Below, piece by piece: positions 6,293 to 13,162 of a stretch of DNA of 18,663 bases (position 1 is its first letter; each line of letters opens with the position of its first letter). The notes beneath the pieces were generated by a model that had not been told where the DNA came from, did no database searches, and worked only from the letters and a program-made list of their open reading frames with translations. Both the position numbers and the translations under genes were made by a program. The stretch spans positions 1 to 18,663 of the forward strand of contig CAYMRF010000027.1 in the NCBI GenBank assembly GCA_964392765.1. Direction: 5' to 3'. Source of the DNA: BTUB01 sp964392765 (lineage in GTDB: Bacteria; Babelota; Babeliae; Babelales; Vermiphilaceae).

Positions 6293-8188
6293 TTATAATT
6301 TAATAGTATATTTACCATTACGCCATGCTTCTTCATGAGATGGATTGCCACGATAATACATGTTGATCTCTGGATGAGAAAGTTTGGCAAGGCAGTTGGC
6401 TATAATAGTGCCGCCCGTCAATCCTGCAATTGCTCCAGAAGCTGCTCCGGCCAAGCCAGCAACTGCCATTGGAAGTACTTTTGTTAATCCCGGTTGGTAA
6501 TTATATAATGCTTTTGATCCAAAATATGAGCCTATTGCGCCCGCTGCAATATCAAAGCACATCCATGGAACAGAAACACCATTAGAAGGGTTACTAGTAA
6601 ATAATTCTCGCAGAGTTCCGATGAGTGCTCCTAAGGTCGTTGCAGTGCCTATCGAAATTCCCTTCATAAGTTTTGGTGTATAGTTAGCAAGTTTATAGCA
6701 ACCATATAAAGATGCTGCGGTACCCGCCAAACAGCCGGCAGTTGCAAATGATTTATAAAATTTATTTTCATTTAAATAACGTTCTGGAATAGTGGTTGTC
6801 GCTTTATGAAATTTCTTGCGTATCTCTTGTTTGTGTTCATTGCTGAGGCCGCAATTTTCAAGTGAAATTTCCAAATAATGAAATCGAGTAGCTCGTGTTC
6901 TTCTCAATGCCTCAAAGAAGCTATTCTCAATTGAGTTAATTGGATTGTTATTGAGAATTATTTTGTGAGGAAGGCGATCTGTATACGCAAGTTGCGTATC
7001 GCAAAGTTGTTTAATATTATTATTTGAAAGATCCAAGGTATCAATATGTGTCATGAAATCGCATGAAAATATTTCAAGCCGATGTCCACTTAAATCTAGA
7101 GACCAATTTTTGTATAGTATATCTTTTGCTTGGACGTTTACTCCCAAATGTTTTAGTAATTCAGTAATTCCATCTAAGGTGTAGAATGGATAGTTAGCAT
7201 ACCATTCCTCATTATTATATTTATACCAGCCGCTTCCAGGCGCTCTTTTCATTAAATGTTTTATCAATGAAAAATGTAATTTTATTAATGGGCTGACTCC
7301 CTCTATACAATGTTCACGGCAAAAATTTGAGGCGGTGTGATTTGTTTGTAAATATTTCAAAAAATGTCTTGGGGATGATAAATGTGGGCGAGCAAGTTCG
7401 CGCACATAATTTTTATATTCTTTTGTTTCTTTGGCATCATTAACTTGATCTTGCATGAGTGGCCATAATTCATTAGCGATAATAAAAAGAATGTTGTTTG
7501 GTGCGCCAGAATAATGAGCGATTTCAAACATTTTTAAATCTTGCTCTATCGATTCGCTTCGTCCTTTTTCTGGATCATCAATTATTTGCGCCAAACGTAC
7601 AATATAATCTTGGGTTAAGAAGGCATATTTTTTATAACTAATTCCTGAAAAATCTAAAACGCCCCCATTTGATTCATAAGCCTTTAAAATTAAACTGCAT
7701 TTCAGCAATGCTGCAGCAAGCTTAGGTTCTAAGGTAAATTTGGTGCCGATGATATCAATAACTTTCAAAGGTTGTTGGGTAGATGCTAACCGTGTCCTCA
7801 AATCATCTTTACATGTCGGACACAGTGCCTTGAGCTGATCTTTGGGGGCATAGCCATTTTGTTGAATAAATTGTATTTGGCCTTCAGCTGTGGCATATTG
7901 ATCTGCATTAGCTTGCGCGATTTTACGAATCTGATCTTCACAGGGTTTGCACATAAAATTATGGCAACAATTGGTGAGTCTGAGTTCTTCTGATGGGATT
8001 TTTTTGGCCTCTTCTATGCAGACCATACATTGGCTATCTAAATCTATGGTATTTGTTCTGGCTCTTTTTTGTACGTCCGTTTCAGGAGCTGAGGGGGCTG
8101 GCGGTTGAGCAATGGGTTCGATTGGTTCCATTGCCAAAACAGAGCCCGTTAGAGTTAAAAGTCCGAATAAAAGTGCTTTGATTTTCAT
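6293..8188 (-). CDS. exported RING-finger / leucine-rich-repeat / multi-pass membrane protein (putative host-directed E3-like effector)
   Basis: This 631-aa protein has a signal peptide (1-19, ...SVLAMEP). A RING-HC-like zinc motif follows: Cys54, Cys57, Cys74, His76, Cys80, Cys83, Cys123, Cys126 (CMVC ... CCHNFMCKPC ... CPTC), with an unusually long loop before the last pair. A helical region of unknown fold spans about 150-345. Leucine-rich repeats lie at about 363-450 (LDLSGHRL, LDLSNNNIKQL, IILNNNPI). The C-terminal third is Gly/Ala-rich, with three or four likely membrane spans (about 482-501, 507-526, 541-562, 570-602). RING domains recruit ubiquitin-conjugating enzymes in eukaryotes, and LRRs bind partners. 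A role against the host ubiquitin system is therefore inferred, not shown. GGAGG sits just before the ATG at 8188. The C-terminal half is related to the protein at 18018-18663. Confidence 0.88.
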   Translation of the reverse strand: MKIKALLFGLLTLTGSVLAMEPIEPIAQPPAPSAPETDVQKRARTNTIDLDSQCMVCIEEAKKIPSEELRLTNCCHNFMCKPCEDQIRKIAQANADQYATAEGQIQFIQQNGYAPKDQLKALCPTCKDDLRTRLASTQQPLKVIDIIGTKFTLEPKLAAALLKCSLILKAYESNGGVLDFSGISYKKYAFLTQDYIVRLAQIIDDPEKGRSESIEQDLKMFEIAHYSGAPNNILFIIANELWPLMQDQVNDAKETKEYKNYVRELARPHLSSPRHFLKYLQTNHTASNFCREHCIEGVSPLIKLHFSLIKHLMKRAPGSGWYKYNNEEWYANYPFYTLDGITELLKHLGVNVQAKDILYKNWSLDLSGHRLEIFSCDFMTHIDTLDLSNNNIKQLCDTQLAYTDRLPHKIILNNNPINSIENSFFEALRRTRATRFHYLEISLENCGLSNEHKQEIRKKFHKATTTIPERYLNENKFYKSFATAGCLAGTAASLYGCYKLANYTPKLMKGISIGTATTLGALIGTLRELFTSNPSNGVSVPWMCFDIAAGAIGSYFGSKALYNYQPGLTKVLPMAVAGLAGAASGAIAGLTGGTIIANCLAKLSHPEINMYYRGNPSHEEAWRNGKYTIKL

Positions 8189-8217
8189 AGAACCTCCAAA
8201 AAATCTTTAGCTTTACC

Positions 8218-8248
8218 ATTATAATATCAGATAGTAATTTATTGTCAA
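8218..8248 (-). promoter_or_regulatory. putative promoter for the RING-LRR gene
   Basis: On the minus strand TTGACA (8248-8243) precedes TATTAT (8226-8221, 16-nt spacer) and an overlapping TATAAT (8223-8218, 19-nt spacer). The leader to the ATG at 8188 would be short, 20-30 nt. The TTGACAAT core is the same as at 6250 and 12979. Confidence 0.6.
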
Positions 8249-8413
8249 TTTTGCAGGTATAAATAGGGGTTAAGAGTGGCTATTTTTTCTTGAATTGTTA
8301 CAGGTAGAAATTATTGATGGGGTGTCAAAGAGCGCCAGGTTTTCTTATTGTGGGTTGCTCAGATCCAGATATTTTTGGCTTATAGGTTACTAGATATTTA
8401 GATGGGGTTTTTA

Positions 8414-8441
8414 TTGCATTTTATCTGCTTTTTTTTATATA
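8414..8441 (+). promoter_or_regulatory. weak candidate promoter at the start of glk
   Basis: TTGCAT (8414-8419) and TATATA (8436-8441) are 16 nt apart. A start site near 8448 would lie downstream of the first ATG of glk at 8443, so if real this promoter argues for a later start codon. Confidence 0.3.
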
Positions 8442-8442
8442 C

Positions 8443-9543
8443 ATGATGAGTGCCTTCCTAACCATTAATAATGAGTTTTTTATGATGCCATTAAGAGAAG
8501 TTATCTATGTAGCGCATGTGCCAGAGCATGTGAAAGCAATTTTAGTGAGTGATATTGGCGGCACCAATAGTAATTTTGGTATATTTCAGTTGCTGGATAA
8601 TAAATATCAAATTCTCCTATCGCTGCATGCAAAAAGCAAAGAGGTTACTAATTTTGCAGATCTTATTGCCGAAGTAGTAGCCTACGTAAAAGATAAATAT
8701 AATATCACACTCAAGCATGCATGCTTAGCTGCAGCAGGACCCATTTCGCAAGATCGCACATTTGTGAAGCCTACTAATTTAAATAGTGCACTTGATACCA
8801 AAGAGATCATACAAAAAGCAAATTTAGAATGTGCAGTATTAGTAAATGATTTTGAAGTAATTGGCTATGGTATCTCTCGCATTGATCCAAAAAATTTGGT
8901 TGCAGTAAACCAAGGAACTGCGCGCGAGCATGCGCACAAAGCAATTATTGGTGCAGGAACGGGATTAGGCAAATGCATTATGTTTTATAATGATGCAAAG
9001 AATAGATATGTGCCAATCGCTTCAGAAGGCGGGCACGCAGATTTTGTGGCACTCCATCAACGCGAATTAGATTTAGCTAAATATATTCAAAAGTATGAAA
9101 ATTGGAGCTGCAATATTTCCTGGGAAGATGTGCTTTCTGGCAATGGCATTCAGCGAATTTACCATTTTCTGCGCCATTCAAATGAGAATCATAAAGTGAG
9201 TAAACAAGCAAGCGTGCACGGCCCACGGCCTGATGAAATATTTAAAAGCCGCTTCTTAGATCACTACTGCTGGGAAACGTTCGAATGGTACACCGCCTTT
9301 TATGCGCGTTGCGCTAAAAATTTTGCGCTTGATGCTCTCGCGCTTGGCGGCATCTATATTGCCGGTGGAATCGCTGCAAAAAATTTAGAGATGTTCCAAC
9401 TGCCGGCATTTAAACAAGAGTTTTTTAGTTGCGGTAAACAAGCAGAACTCATCAAGCAGATCCCCATCTACGTAATCACCGATTATAACGTGAGCCTTTA
9501 TGGCGCGGCTGAATATATGATGCTAGAGGGATTGTGCAGTTAA
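8443..9543 (+). CDS. glk: glucokinase (Glk family, ATP-dependent)
   Basis: Glucokinase phosphorylates glucose to glucose-6-phosphate in the cytoplasm, feeding Pgi and Zwf encoded 4-6 kb downstream. The ASKHA phosphate loop is SDIGGTNSNFG (about 36-46). The catalytic Asn135-Asp136 lies in LVNDFEVIGYG. The adenosine/phosphate-2 motif is IGAGTGLG (about 169-176), and the glucose-binding S-E-G-G-H is at 194-198. At 366 aa from the first ATG it is longer than the roughly 320 aa of E. coli Glk. About 30 residues precede the first strand, and neither 8443 nor the ATGs at 8482/8485 has a clear ribosome binding site, so the true start may be internal. The 3' end overlaps the convergent minus-strand gene by 21 nt. 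Confidence 0.93.
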   Translation: MMSAFLTINNEFFMMPLREVIYVAHVPEHVKAILVSDIGGTNSNFGIFQLLDNKYQILLSLHAKSKEVTNFADLIAEVVAYVKDKYNITLKHACLAAAGPISQDRTFVKPTNLNSALDTKEIIQKANLECAVLVNDFEVIGYGISRIDPKNLVAVNQGTAREHAHKAIIGAGTGLGKCIMFYNDAKNRYVPIASEGGHADFVALHQRELDLAKYIQKYENWSCNISWEDVLSGNGIQRIYHFLRHSNENHKVSKQASVHGPRPDEIFKSRFLDHYCWETFEWYTAFYARCAKNFALDALALGGIYIAGGIAAKNLEMFQLPAFKQEFFSCGKQAELIKQIPIYVITDYNVSLYGAAEYMMLEGLCS

Positions 9544-9972
9544 CTCTTTTGTAAGTGGGGATTCTCCAATTGCTGAATCATTGTGAAGAGCAACATTGCC
9601 GATTGCATATGATTCATATCCCATAACTTCTGGCTCAGCACGGTTATTGTGTATTAAGGTGTGTAAAGAATGTTTGCCGAAAAGATAGGCTCCCAAATCC
9701 ATACCTACAAAAAAGCTTGCTAAGTTCAATGCGAGTCTCAGATAATCTTTTGTATTCATGTTGGGATTTGTACCATCTATATAGCTTCCCAAAGCATAAG
9801 AGCCGGTGAATATGAAGCTATAACATGCTGCAAATGTCAAACTTTTTACGCATTCGTGAGCAACTTCTTTTTTAGTAAGATTGCCAAACAATGTTTGTTG
9901 ATTTGCTGCAATTGGTGATGATGAAAATGCAAAGAGTAATGTGAAGATGATAAATGTGCGATTGAATTTCAT
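9523..9972 (-). CDS. small exported membrane protein, paralogue of the 10096-10416 product
   Basis: The 149-aa product has a signal peptide (about 1-23, ending IAANQQ) and two hydrophobic segments (about 45-64 and 79-99). The region 36-90 resembles the 106-aa protein encoded just upstream: both share K-E, Y-S-x-x-F-T-G (51-57 here), a D-G-x-N stretch (66-69) and D-Y-x-R-L (76-80), then an aromatic hydrophobic run. I recognise no known family. The C-terminal 50 residues are soluble and not shared. A modest AAAGG ribosome binding site precedes the ATG at 9972. The stop lies inside the 3' end of glk on the opposite strand. A terminator separates this gene from the operon upstream, so it probably has its own promoter (10012-10039). 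Confidence 0.82.
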   Translation of the reverse strand: MKFNRTFIIFTLLFAFSSSPIAANQQTLFGNLTKKEVAHECVKSLTFAACYSFIFTGSYALGSYIDGTNPNMNTKDYLRLALNLASFFVGMDLGAYLFGKHSLHTLIHNNRAEPEVMGYESYAIGNVALHNDSAIGESPLTKELTAQSL

Positions 9973-10011
9973 AATGTAGCCTTTGCGTGAAGTTAAAAAA
10001 ATATTTCTCTA

Positions 10012-10039
10012 AATGTAATGATATTTTATTGATTTGCAA
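10012..10039 (-). promoter_or_regulatory. weak candidate promoter for the 9523-9972 gene
   Basis: TTGCAA (10039-10034) and TACATT (10017-10012) are 16 nt apart on the minus strand, between the upstream terminator and the ATG at 9972. Confidence 0.3.
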
Positions 10040-10050
10040 CCTACTAAAAT

Positions 10051-10078
10051 AAAAAAGGCACCCATTGCTGAGTGCCTT
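10051..10078 (-). terminator. intrinsic terminator of the envelope operon
   Basis: On the minus strand AAGGCAC (10078-10072) and GTGCCTT (10061-10055) form a perfect 7-bp stem around a 10-nt loop. A T-run (10056-10051) and more T-rich sequence follow. It begins 18 nt after the stop codon of the 10096 gene. Confidence 0.88.
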
Positions 10079-10095
10079 GTGAATCGATAAGTTAA

Positions 10096-10416
10096 TCAGA
10101 GAATATCTAACGTATTTTCTATTCTCGTGCCTGAGAAAAATACGGTCATAAAAAACCATAAACGAAAATAGTCTGATTTGCTCCAATTTTCATTTTTACC
10201 ATCAAGCGAGTCTATCCACGCATAGATTCCTGTGAACATGCCGCTATACAATCCTGCCAGTGCATGGCGCTTAGCATATCGTTTTATAATCTCTTTTTGA
10301 TATGTAGCATCTTTATAGAGGCTCCATTTTTCAGCAGAGTTTGATTTTGCGGTCAAAAAAATAGATGCGAATAAAAGTAATAGCATTGAAAAAATGAAAG
10401 ATTTATTTTGTTTCAT
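10096..10416 (-). CDS. small exported or membrane protein, last gene of the envelope operon
   Basis: The product is 106 aa from the ATG at 10416. The longer frame to 10440 begins with TTG inside the upstream gene and is not preferred, because AAGGA lies 6 nt before 10416. The N-terminus is a signal peptide or anchor (about 5-23), and a second hydrophobic stretch covers about 84-97. The central part matches the 149-aa product downstream: Y-S-G-M-F-T-G at 57-63, D-G-x-N at 72-75 and D-Y-F-R-L at 82-86. Only 7 nt separate its start from the stop of the lipoprotein gene, indicating co-transcription, and a terminator follows. Function unknown. It appears to be a shorter sister of the next gene, perhaps from a tandem duplication. 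Confidence 0.82.
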   Translation of the reverse strand: MKQNKSFIFSMLLLLFASIFLTAKSNSAEKWSLYKDATYQKEIIKRYAKRHALAGLYSGMFTGIYAWIDSLDGKNENWSKSDYFRLWFFMTVFFSGTRIENTLDIL

Positions 10417-10423
10417 GAAGTCC

Positions 10424-11119
10424 TTAAATTTGCACTTCAAATGGTATCAAAGTTCCATTTGCACGCTGCAGATTAATAGTGAACTGATTATTGAGATTAT
10501 TGTCCTCAACAAAAATGAGAGTTGTATTTTTATCGAATGATTTGATGACTAAACCATCGCTTGAAAGCATTTTTGTATCAACATCTTCTGCTAATAATGT
10601 ATTAGCGTTTTTTGAAGCAGTATTTTGATCAGCAGCGATTGCAGCAGAGCTTGCACCGATTGCGACTGAATCTACCGTAGTTGCACAATTGCCATAATGA
10701 GAATCGCTACCCGCGGCGATTCGAGCAAGTACACCTAAAACCCCGAGGGCTGCGGGGATTGCTGTGCGTGCAGCAACATCATATTCCATTGCTTTGATTA
10801 TGGCTTCTTTGGGCGCCAGAGAAAGAGTGATATTTTCACGTAATAAAATCACGGGATCATTTGATTTATTGAATACTGTTATTTGTATTGGATAATAGGT
10901 TTTTTTCTTTGAAAAAAGATAATATCCACGTCCATCAAATAGCTTGTTGGCATCGCGTTTATTTAATTGATAGACCCGCACGGTAATTTGTTCATTGATT
11001 TGCTCATATTGAGCAGTCTCAGTTGCTAAATTTTTAAGTTGATGTGTTTGATAGCTTGCGCATCCAGGAAGCAAAAGTATGAGCGGTAATACTAATAGTG
11101 GTAAACGATTTGATAACAT
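10424..11119 (-). CDS. lipoprotein, paralogue of the 12089-12865 product
   Basis: A 231-aa predicted lipoprotein with lipobox LLPGC, lipidated at Cys20. A motif LFDGRG (60-65) is followed by a strand-rich segment with K-K-K-x-Y-Y-P and an N-I-x-L stretch. A Gly/Ala-rich hydrophobic patch lies at about 110-130. A second half ends in a likely beta region (about 180-231) containing LIFVEDNN. The same order (LFDGRG, basic-Y-P, ILxxxNIxL, hydrophobic patch, EDV, LxFV) occurs in the lipoprotein at 12089-12865, so the two are divergent paralogues. GGAGGA stands just before the ATG. The gene lies 22 nt after the hydrolase gene and 7 nt before the small membrane protein gene. I know no named family; an outer-surface or periplasmic accessory role is an inference. 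Confidence 0.86.
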   Translation of the reverse strand: MLSNRLPLLVLPLILLLPGCASYQTHQLKNLATETAQYEQINEQITVRVYQLNKRDANKLFDGRGYYLFSKKKTYYPIQITVFNKSNDPVILLRENITLSLAPKEAIIKAMEYDVAARTAIPAALGVLGVLARIAAGSDSHYGNCATTVDSVAIGASSAAIAADQNTASKNANTLLAEDVDTKMLSSDGLVIKSFDKNTTLIFVEDNNLNNQFTINLQRANGTLIPFEVQI

Positions 11120-11141
11120 TAAAATTCCTCCAAATAGGTAG

Positions 11142-12101
11142 TTATCGTTGAATGAATGTTTTCTTATTTTTTAATGCTTCATCAACAATCTTTTTTGAAG
11201 GTTGGCATTGCGCCAGAATTGCGTCACCTTGCGCTGCAAAGGTTGCATTGTGGGGTAAATCGTATTTTTTATAAAACGAATGAACCGCGTTGAAATAAAG
11301 AGGGGCATCATCATTCTCTAATAAATAGCCATGGGTGCCTTTATTGAGCAAGAGCAAGTAAACATTTTGATGGCCATGTTCTAGCAACTTAAAATAGATT
11401 GATGCGCTATGGGCTGCAGGAATGAAGGTATCTTCCAATGAGGCAATTATGAAAAGAGGTAAATCTTTACTAATGTTGTGCGCTACTTTAATAGGAAATA
11501 TGCCTTTTGCATCATATTTGCTAAAAAGAAGATTAGGAGAGGTATGGCGGATCACCATAGGAATCCAGCTCACGCCTGCCAATTTGCAAAGAGTGTCTAA
11601 TGTTTCAAGAATAGAATCAAAAGGAGATTCTACTATCGCGGCCGCAATCGCGTTTGATACGCGTGTGCCTAAAAAGTTAAGAATAGTGGAAGCCCCGCGA
11701 GACATGCCCACGAGTACAATCTTTTTTTCTTTTATTTTTTCATATTCATTAGCAAGCGTTTGGATCTCATTTTCTTGCGCTAAACTTGTTTGAGCTCCAT
11801 CAAATAACCCGCGCACGGCATCAGGAAAATTAAAGGTATGAAGTGGATTTTGGATAATCCAGAAAATATCATCGGTTGGATTTTGCAATACCCAGGTGTG
11901 CTTAAACCCGGATTTGGTGTATGCATGTAATTGATCATTTTCAATTTCTCTAATAATAGTAGGAACATGCGCATAATAATGGGCCAAATTTTGATTGGCA
12001 TAGAGCCCATGTGCAAAGAGATACACCACGTTATTTGAGTGTGCTAAAGAGTAGCCAAGAAAGGGAGTAATCACTAATAAAAGTTTAATTAATTTTTGCA
12101 T
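11142..12101 (-). CDS. exported alpha/beta-hydrolase
   Basis: A 319-aa serine hydrolase with a signal peptide (about 1-20, ...GYSLAHS), so it acts in the envelope or is secreted. The oxyanion-hole His-Gly is at 31-32, following strand VVYLFA. The nucleophile elbow is Gly132-Met-Ser134-Arg-Gly136. The likely acid is Asp224 (SLEDTFIP) and the catalytic His is His257 (GTHGY). The substrate cannot be told; lipase, esterase and peptidase members share this fold. The gene starts 13 nt inside the upstream lipoprotein gene, with AAGGAG before the ATG, so translational coupling is likely. Lying between two related lipoprotein genes suggests a joint surface function such as host lipid or ester cleavage, but that is inferred only. 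Confidence 0.9.
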   Translation of the reverse strand: MQKLIKLLLVITPFLGYSLAHSNNVVYLFAHGLYANQNLAHYYAHVPTIIREIENDQLHAYTKSGFKHTWVLQNPTDDIFWIIQNPLHTFNFPDAVRGLFDGAQTSLAQENEIQTLANEYEKIKEKKIVLVGMSRGASTILNFLGTRVSNAIAAAIVESPFDSILETLDTLCKLAGVSWIPMVIRHTSPNLLFSKYDAKGIFPIKVAHNISKDLPLFIIASLEDTFIPAAHSASIYFKLLEHGHQNVYLLLLNKGTHGYLLENDDAPLYFNAVHSFYKKYDLPHNATFAAQGDAILAQCQPSKKIVDEALKNKKTFIQR

Positions 12102-12865
12102 AACGATTCTCCTTCTTCAATTGCTATATCATACCGTAACGGTTGTTGGCAAGCTGCGTCAACTAACCGCATATTAAACGATGAGTTATAGCATTTGTGC
12201 GGCACAAATAAGAGCGTTTTGAGAGACTGGCCCGGTTCAATGATAGCCGGTTTATGTAATGATTTATTCATTACATCTTCATAAATGGCCCTATTAGTGG
12301 TTAAGGCAGTGTTGCCCTGTTGATAACAAATATAGGGAGTGGTGGCAGCTACAAGGCCAGAAAGGCCCAGGCCTGCGTATCCGCTCTTAATTAAGATAGG
12401 AAAAGAGCCGATTGCGCCAATGATGCTGATATAGGCTGCAGCTAAGAAAGTGACCCCCGCGCCGAAGGTACCAACAATAAGTGGCACGATGATTCTGCGG
12501 GAGGTGTGAGAGTAAAGCCGCTCTGCCACCAGTTCAGGATTGATCATCTTTAATTGAATATTAGCGGGATTTAGAATGAGTGATTTTTGAGTATTGTTTT
12601 CAATATATAAGTAAAGAGGATAGATTGGTTTGCGTTTGTGCAATAACCTGCTGCCTCTGCCATCAAAAAGCAGATGAGTTTCTTGCTTAGTGAGAAGCTT
12701 GCAATGTACTACTACATTGTTTTGAGTTTGCGATGAGGTATTTTTTAATCGAATTTCTTGAAGAGATTTGGGGGTGTATGCCGGTTGTTTACAGCCGGGT
12801 AAAGCCAACAAAATTACGCCGAGGATTGGCAGTAACCGTGCATGCATGAAAAATGTCTTAAACAT
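12089..12865 (-). CDS. lipoprotein, first gene of the envelope operon
   Basis: A 258-aa predicted lipoprotein with lipobox LALPGC, lipidated at Cys25. The start at 12865 is fixed by GGAGGGG immediately upstream. Motif LFDGRG is at 66-71, followed by a K-R-K-P-I-Y-P segment and I-L-N-P-A-N-I-Q-L. A long hydrophobic Gly/Ala-rich region (about 125-175) could span or insert into the membrane. The C-terminal part carries EDV and LLFVP. This architecture is shared with the lipoprotein at 10424-11119, although the hydrophobic middle is longer here. It is the promoter-proximal gene, with a TTGACA promoter at 12979-12952 and a leader hairpin at 12886-12912. Function unknown. Confidence 0.86.
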   Translation of the reverse strand: MFKTFFMHARLLPILGVILLALPGCKQPAYTPKSLQEIRLKNTSSQTQNNVVVHCKLLTKQETHLLFDGRGSRLLHKRKPIYPLYLYIENNTQKSLILNPANIQLKMINPELVAERLYSHTSRRIIVPLIVGTFGAGVTFLAAAYISIIGAIGSFPILIKSGYAGLGLSGLVAATTPYICYQQGNTALTTNRAIYEDVMNKSLHKPAIIEPGQSLKTLLFVPHKCYNSSFNMRLVDAACQQPLRYDIAIEEGESLCKN

Positions 12866-12885
12866 AACCCCTCCCTATGCCAGCC

Positions 12886-12912
12886 ATCGCTCCAGACTCA
12901 GCTGGATGCGAT
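12886..12912 (-). promoter_or_regulatory. leader hairpin before the envelope operon
   Basis: ATCGC (12886-12890) with CCAG (12892-12895) pairs with CTGG (12902-12905) and GCGAT (12908-12912). This gives a 9-bp bulged stem with a 6-nt loop. It lies in the presumed 5' UTR, about 20 nt upstream of the start codon, and has no T-run, so it is an mRNA structure rather than a terminator. Confidence 0.45.
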
Positions 12913-12937
12913 AGAAATCACAGGTTTATTTGAACAA

Positions 12938-12964
12938 TTGACCCGTATTCTAGAATAGTATAAT
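12938..12964 (+). promoter_or_regulatory. candidate divergent promoter toward the 13163 gene
   Basis: TTGACC (12938-12943) and a perfect TATAAT (12959-12964) are 15 nt apart on the plus strand. The spacer is shorter than ideal. It would give a leader of about 190 nt that includes the inverted repeat at 13024-13094. Confidence 0.4.
12946..12957. promoter_or_regulatory. 12-bp palindrome TATTCTAGAATA, possible operator
   Basis: A perfect 12-bp palindrome overlaps the -10 region of the minus-strand promoter and fills most of the spacer of the candidate plus-strand promoter. A dimeric regulator bound here could control both directions. The function is inferred from position only. Confidence 0.4.
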
Positions 12965-12979
12965 TGAGATGATTGTCAA
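12952..12979 (-). promoter_or_regulatory. putative promoter of the envelope operon
   Basis: On the minus strand TTGACA (12979-12974) and TATTCT (12957-12952) are 16 nt apart. The predicted leader to the ATG at 12865 is about 80 nt. Confidence 0.55.
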
Positions 12980-13023
12980 TTTAATTTTTAAAGTGATTCT
13001 CCAGATAGAAAACTTTAAGAAAG

Positions 13024-13094
13024 GCAAGATTGGCGGCCTTATAATTTCAGATTGAAAATGCTTGTTGGTGAGGGAAGGCCAAAGCGAGACTTGC
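13024..13094. repeat. decayed inverted-repeat element upstream of the 13163 gene
   Basis: GCAAG 13024-13028 pairs with CTTGC 13090-13094, and GGCCTT 13035-13040 pairs with AAGGCC 13075-13080. The interior has GGTGAGGG (13067-13074), as in the element at 4464-4612 (4482-4489), and AAATGCTTGTTG (13056-13067), which also occurs at 3292-3303. It may be an eroded relative of the other palindromic elements, but the CCGTTCG ends are missing. Confidence 0.4.
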
Positions 13095-13162
13095 ATCAAT
13101 TTTTTAGATAGGTAGCATAGGCGATAGCTTTATTTTTACTATTTTTAGAAGGAGAATTCGGC

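Noticed and set aside
9872..10186. 104-codon minus-strand open frame bridging the two small membrane protein genes
   Set aside because: It reads through the terminator at 10051-10078 and overlaps two better-supported genes in another frame.
10417..10440. TTG start extending the 106-aa membrane protein
   Set aside because: It overlaps the upstream lipoprotein gene. The ATG at 10416 has AAGGA at the right distance and starts the signal peptide.
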